From Anaerolineales bacterium (GTDB lineage: Bacteria > Chloroflexota > Anaerolineae > Anaerolineales > E44-bin32), in assembly GCA_030673085.1 (NCBI GenBank), contig DAOVFE010000113.1, positions 1 to 6,223 on the forward strand: 6,223 nt of DNA. The letters run 5' to 3'. Position 1 is the first letter of the stretch. The number at the start of each line of letters is the position of its first letter. The notes below the pieces were generated by a model. That model was not told the DNA's origin. It searched no databases and saw only the letters and a program-made list of their open reading frames with translations. Both the position numbers and the translations under genes were made by a program. This document shows positions 5,298 through 6,223 of this stretch, piece by piece.

Positions 5298-5317
5298 CGC
5301 CAGCAACTCTGCTGGCG
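5298..5317 (+). terminator. Strong 8-bp hairpin in the leader of the substrate-binding protein gene
   Basis: CGCCAGCA (5298-5305) and TGCTGGCG (5310-5317) form a perfect GC-rich stem with the tetraloop ACTC. TCTTGTAATCTATTT follows, which is T-rich but interrupted. It may be a conditional or weak terminator, 137 nt ahead of the next start codon. Confidence 0.45.
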
Positions 5318-5399
5318 TCTTGTAATCTATTTCCAATTATCAACTCCATCCGAGGAAATAATTCCCGACTCGAGCAGCAGAATAAGAGCATCCCTTGTT

Positions 5400-5427
5400 T
5401 CTACTGGCGATTGCTTTTTTCAGTAGA
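5400..5427 (+). repeat. 7-bp inverted repeat just upstream of the substrate-binding protein start
   Basis: TCTACTG (5400-5406) and CAGTAGA (5421-5427) are perfect complements around a 14-nt loop ending in six T residues. It lies 18 nt before the ribosome binding site at 5445 and could affect access to it; the role is inferred only. Confidence 0.35.
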
Positions 5428-5454
5428 CTCAATCATATGAATATGGAGAAACTC

Positions 5455-6223
5455 ATGAAAACGAAGTGTGTCCTTTTTCCATTCCTTGCAGTGTTATTGA
5501 TTCTATTAGCCGGCTGTGCCAAGCCGACTCCCTCTCCCACTTCTGCACCCCCATCCATTGAGGAGCCGGCCGTTTCACCCGCGCCGACCAGTACAGTGGC
5601 TGAGGTTCAGGCGCCCACCGAGGAATCGCAACCTATCACTATTGTCGATTCTTTGGGACGTACAGTGACACTCGAGAAACCGCCCGATCGAATCGTCTTT
5701 TGGGGAAAGGGATCGCTTATGTTGGCTGATGCAATGTATTTATTCCCCGAGGCATCCGATCGATTGATAACGGCGGGCAAGACCAGCCAAGGCCCTGCAG
5801 GAAGCTTCATCCCGGTTATTGATCCGGCCTACGACACCAAGGTCTATCTGGAGCATGAAACCGGCCCGGAGCAAGTTGCCGCCCTGCATCCAGATTTAAT
5901 CATTCTTAAGAACTGGCTAGTAGATAAAATGGCTGACCCGTTGGAAGAGTTGGGCATCCCGGTAGTATTCATGTCGCTTGAAACGCCGGATGAATTTGAA
6001 TCCGAAATCATGACCCTCGGTCAGATATTCCAAAACGAGTCCCGCGCCGAAGAGATTGTCCAGTATTATCAAGAACGGCGCGATCGGATCACATCTCGAG
6101 TGGCTGAACTCAGCGACGAGCAAAAGCCGGATGTGTTGGTCTTATATTATTCCGCCCGCGACGCAGAAGTTGCCCTTAATGTTCCGCCGATGAATTTTTT
6201 ACAAGCCACTAACGTTCAGTATG
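5455..6223 (+). CDS. ABC transporter substrate-binding lipoprotein, iron-siderophore/cobalamin type (3' truncated by window end)
   Basis: The frame runs open to the window edge, giving 256 residues of a protein expected to be longer. The N-terminus is a lipoprotein signal: MKTKC, a hydrophobic core, and the lipobox LAGC with lipidated C21. A Pro/Thr/Ser/Glu-rich linker follows (about 22-58), so the protein would be anchored outside the membrane. From about residue 61, ITIVDSLGRTVTLEKPPDRIV is the classic opening of the periplasmic-binding domain of the FepB/BtuF/FhuD group (Peripla_BP_2). EQVAALHPDLIIL, LEELGIPVVF and the ETPDEFESEIMTLGQIF segment continue that fold. It would deliver a metal chelate or corrinoid to a membrane permease, probably encoded downstream. 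ATG 5455 was chosen because GGAG (5445-5448) precedes it; in-frame ATGs at 5437 and 5443 have no such site. The exact ligand cannot be told. Confidence 0.88.
   Translation, partial: MKTKCVLFPFLAVLLILLAGCAKPTPSPTSAPPSIEEPAVSPAPTSTVAEVQAPTEESQPITIVDSLGRTVTLEKPPDRIVFWGKGSLMLADAMYLFPEASDRLITAGKTSQGPAGSFIPVIDPAYDTKVYLEHETGPEQVAALHPDLIILKNWLVDKMADPLEELGIPVVFMSLETPDEFESEIMTLGQIFQNESRAEEIVQYYQERRDRITSRVAELSDEQKPDVLVLYYSARDAEVALNVPPMNFLQATNVQY

Larger units (their letters stand above)
4562..5454 (+). other. 893-nt intergenic region without a convincing gene, dense in inverted repeats
   Basis: No reading frame here has both a credible ribosome binding site and a recognisable protein. The frames at 4693-4899 and 4865-5071 (+) and 4721-4921 (-) are short and overlap one another. 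Instead the stretch contains at least eight inverted repeats with stems of 6-12 bp, described separately, plus a possible promoter at about 5039. Its first part probably terminates dnaN transcription. Its last 400 nt may be the 5' leader of the substrate-binding protein gene. No tRNA, RNase P, tmRNA, SRP RNA or known riboswitch core could be recognised by eye. Confidence 0.6.

Overview
The window reads as ordinary chromosomal DNA from a bacterium of moderate GC content. All genes lie on the + strand and are separated by unusually long spacers rich in inverted repeats. The best taxonomic clue is the sliding clamp gene (dnaN, 3428-4561), whose N-terminus (MKVSCLQENLAHGLSVVARA) and central motifs resemble clamps of the phylum Chloroflexota (Anaerolineae/Caldilineae type). 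A membrane-anchored Ig-like/zinc-ribbon protein next to an ABC-2 exporter and a lipoprotein with a Pro/Thr/Ser-rich linker fit that view. This assignment is inference from recognition, not from a database search.

Layout. Positions 1-320 hold the C-terminal end of an ABC exporter ATPase. A 197-nt spacer follows, with two interleaved perfect inverted repeats (7 and 9 bp), and then an ABC-2 type permease (518-1309). Twelve bases later comes a secreted-Ig/transmembrane/zinc-ribbon protein (1322-2077). These three genes probably form one exporter cluster. A 278-nt spacer with a long imperfect hairpin (2177-2247) leads to a class I SAM-dependent methyltransferase with a C-terminal zinc ribbon (2356-3249). 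After about 100 nt with a good sigma70-type promoter comes dnaN, without dnaA next to it.

Positions 4562-5454 form an 893-nt region with no convincing protein gene. It holds a nested terminator-like palindrome behind dnaN, an inverted-repeat block at 4880-4973, and a perfect TATAAT flanked by an inverted repeat (5021-5048). After that comes what looks like a leader of about 400 nt, with two mutually exclusive hairpins, a three-codon ORF with a strong ribosome binding site, and an 8-bp hairpin. This leader precedes a lipoprotein substrate-binding protein of the iron-siderophore/cobalamin ABC importer type (5455 to the window end, truncated).

The genes themselves belong to known families. What is less ordinary is the density of base-pairing structure in the spacers. 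The most interesting candidates are the putative leader of the substrate-binding protein gene and the pseudoknot-like arrangement directly behind the ATPase stop codon. No CRISPR array, tRNA, rRNA, insertion sequence or phage gene was seen.
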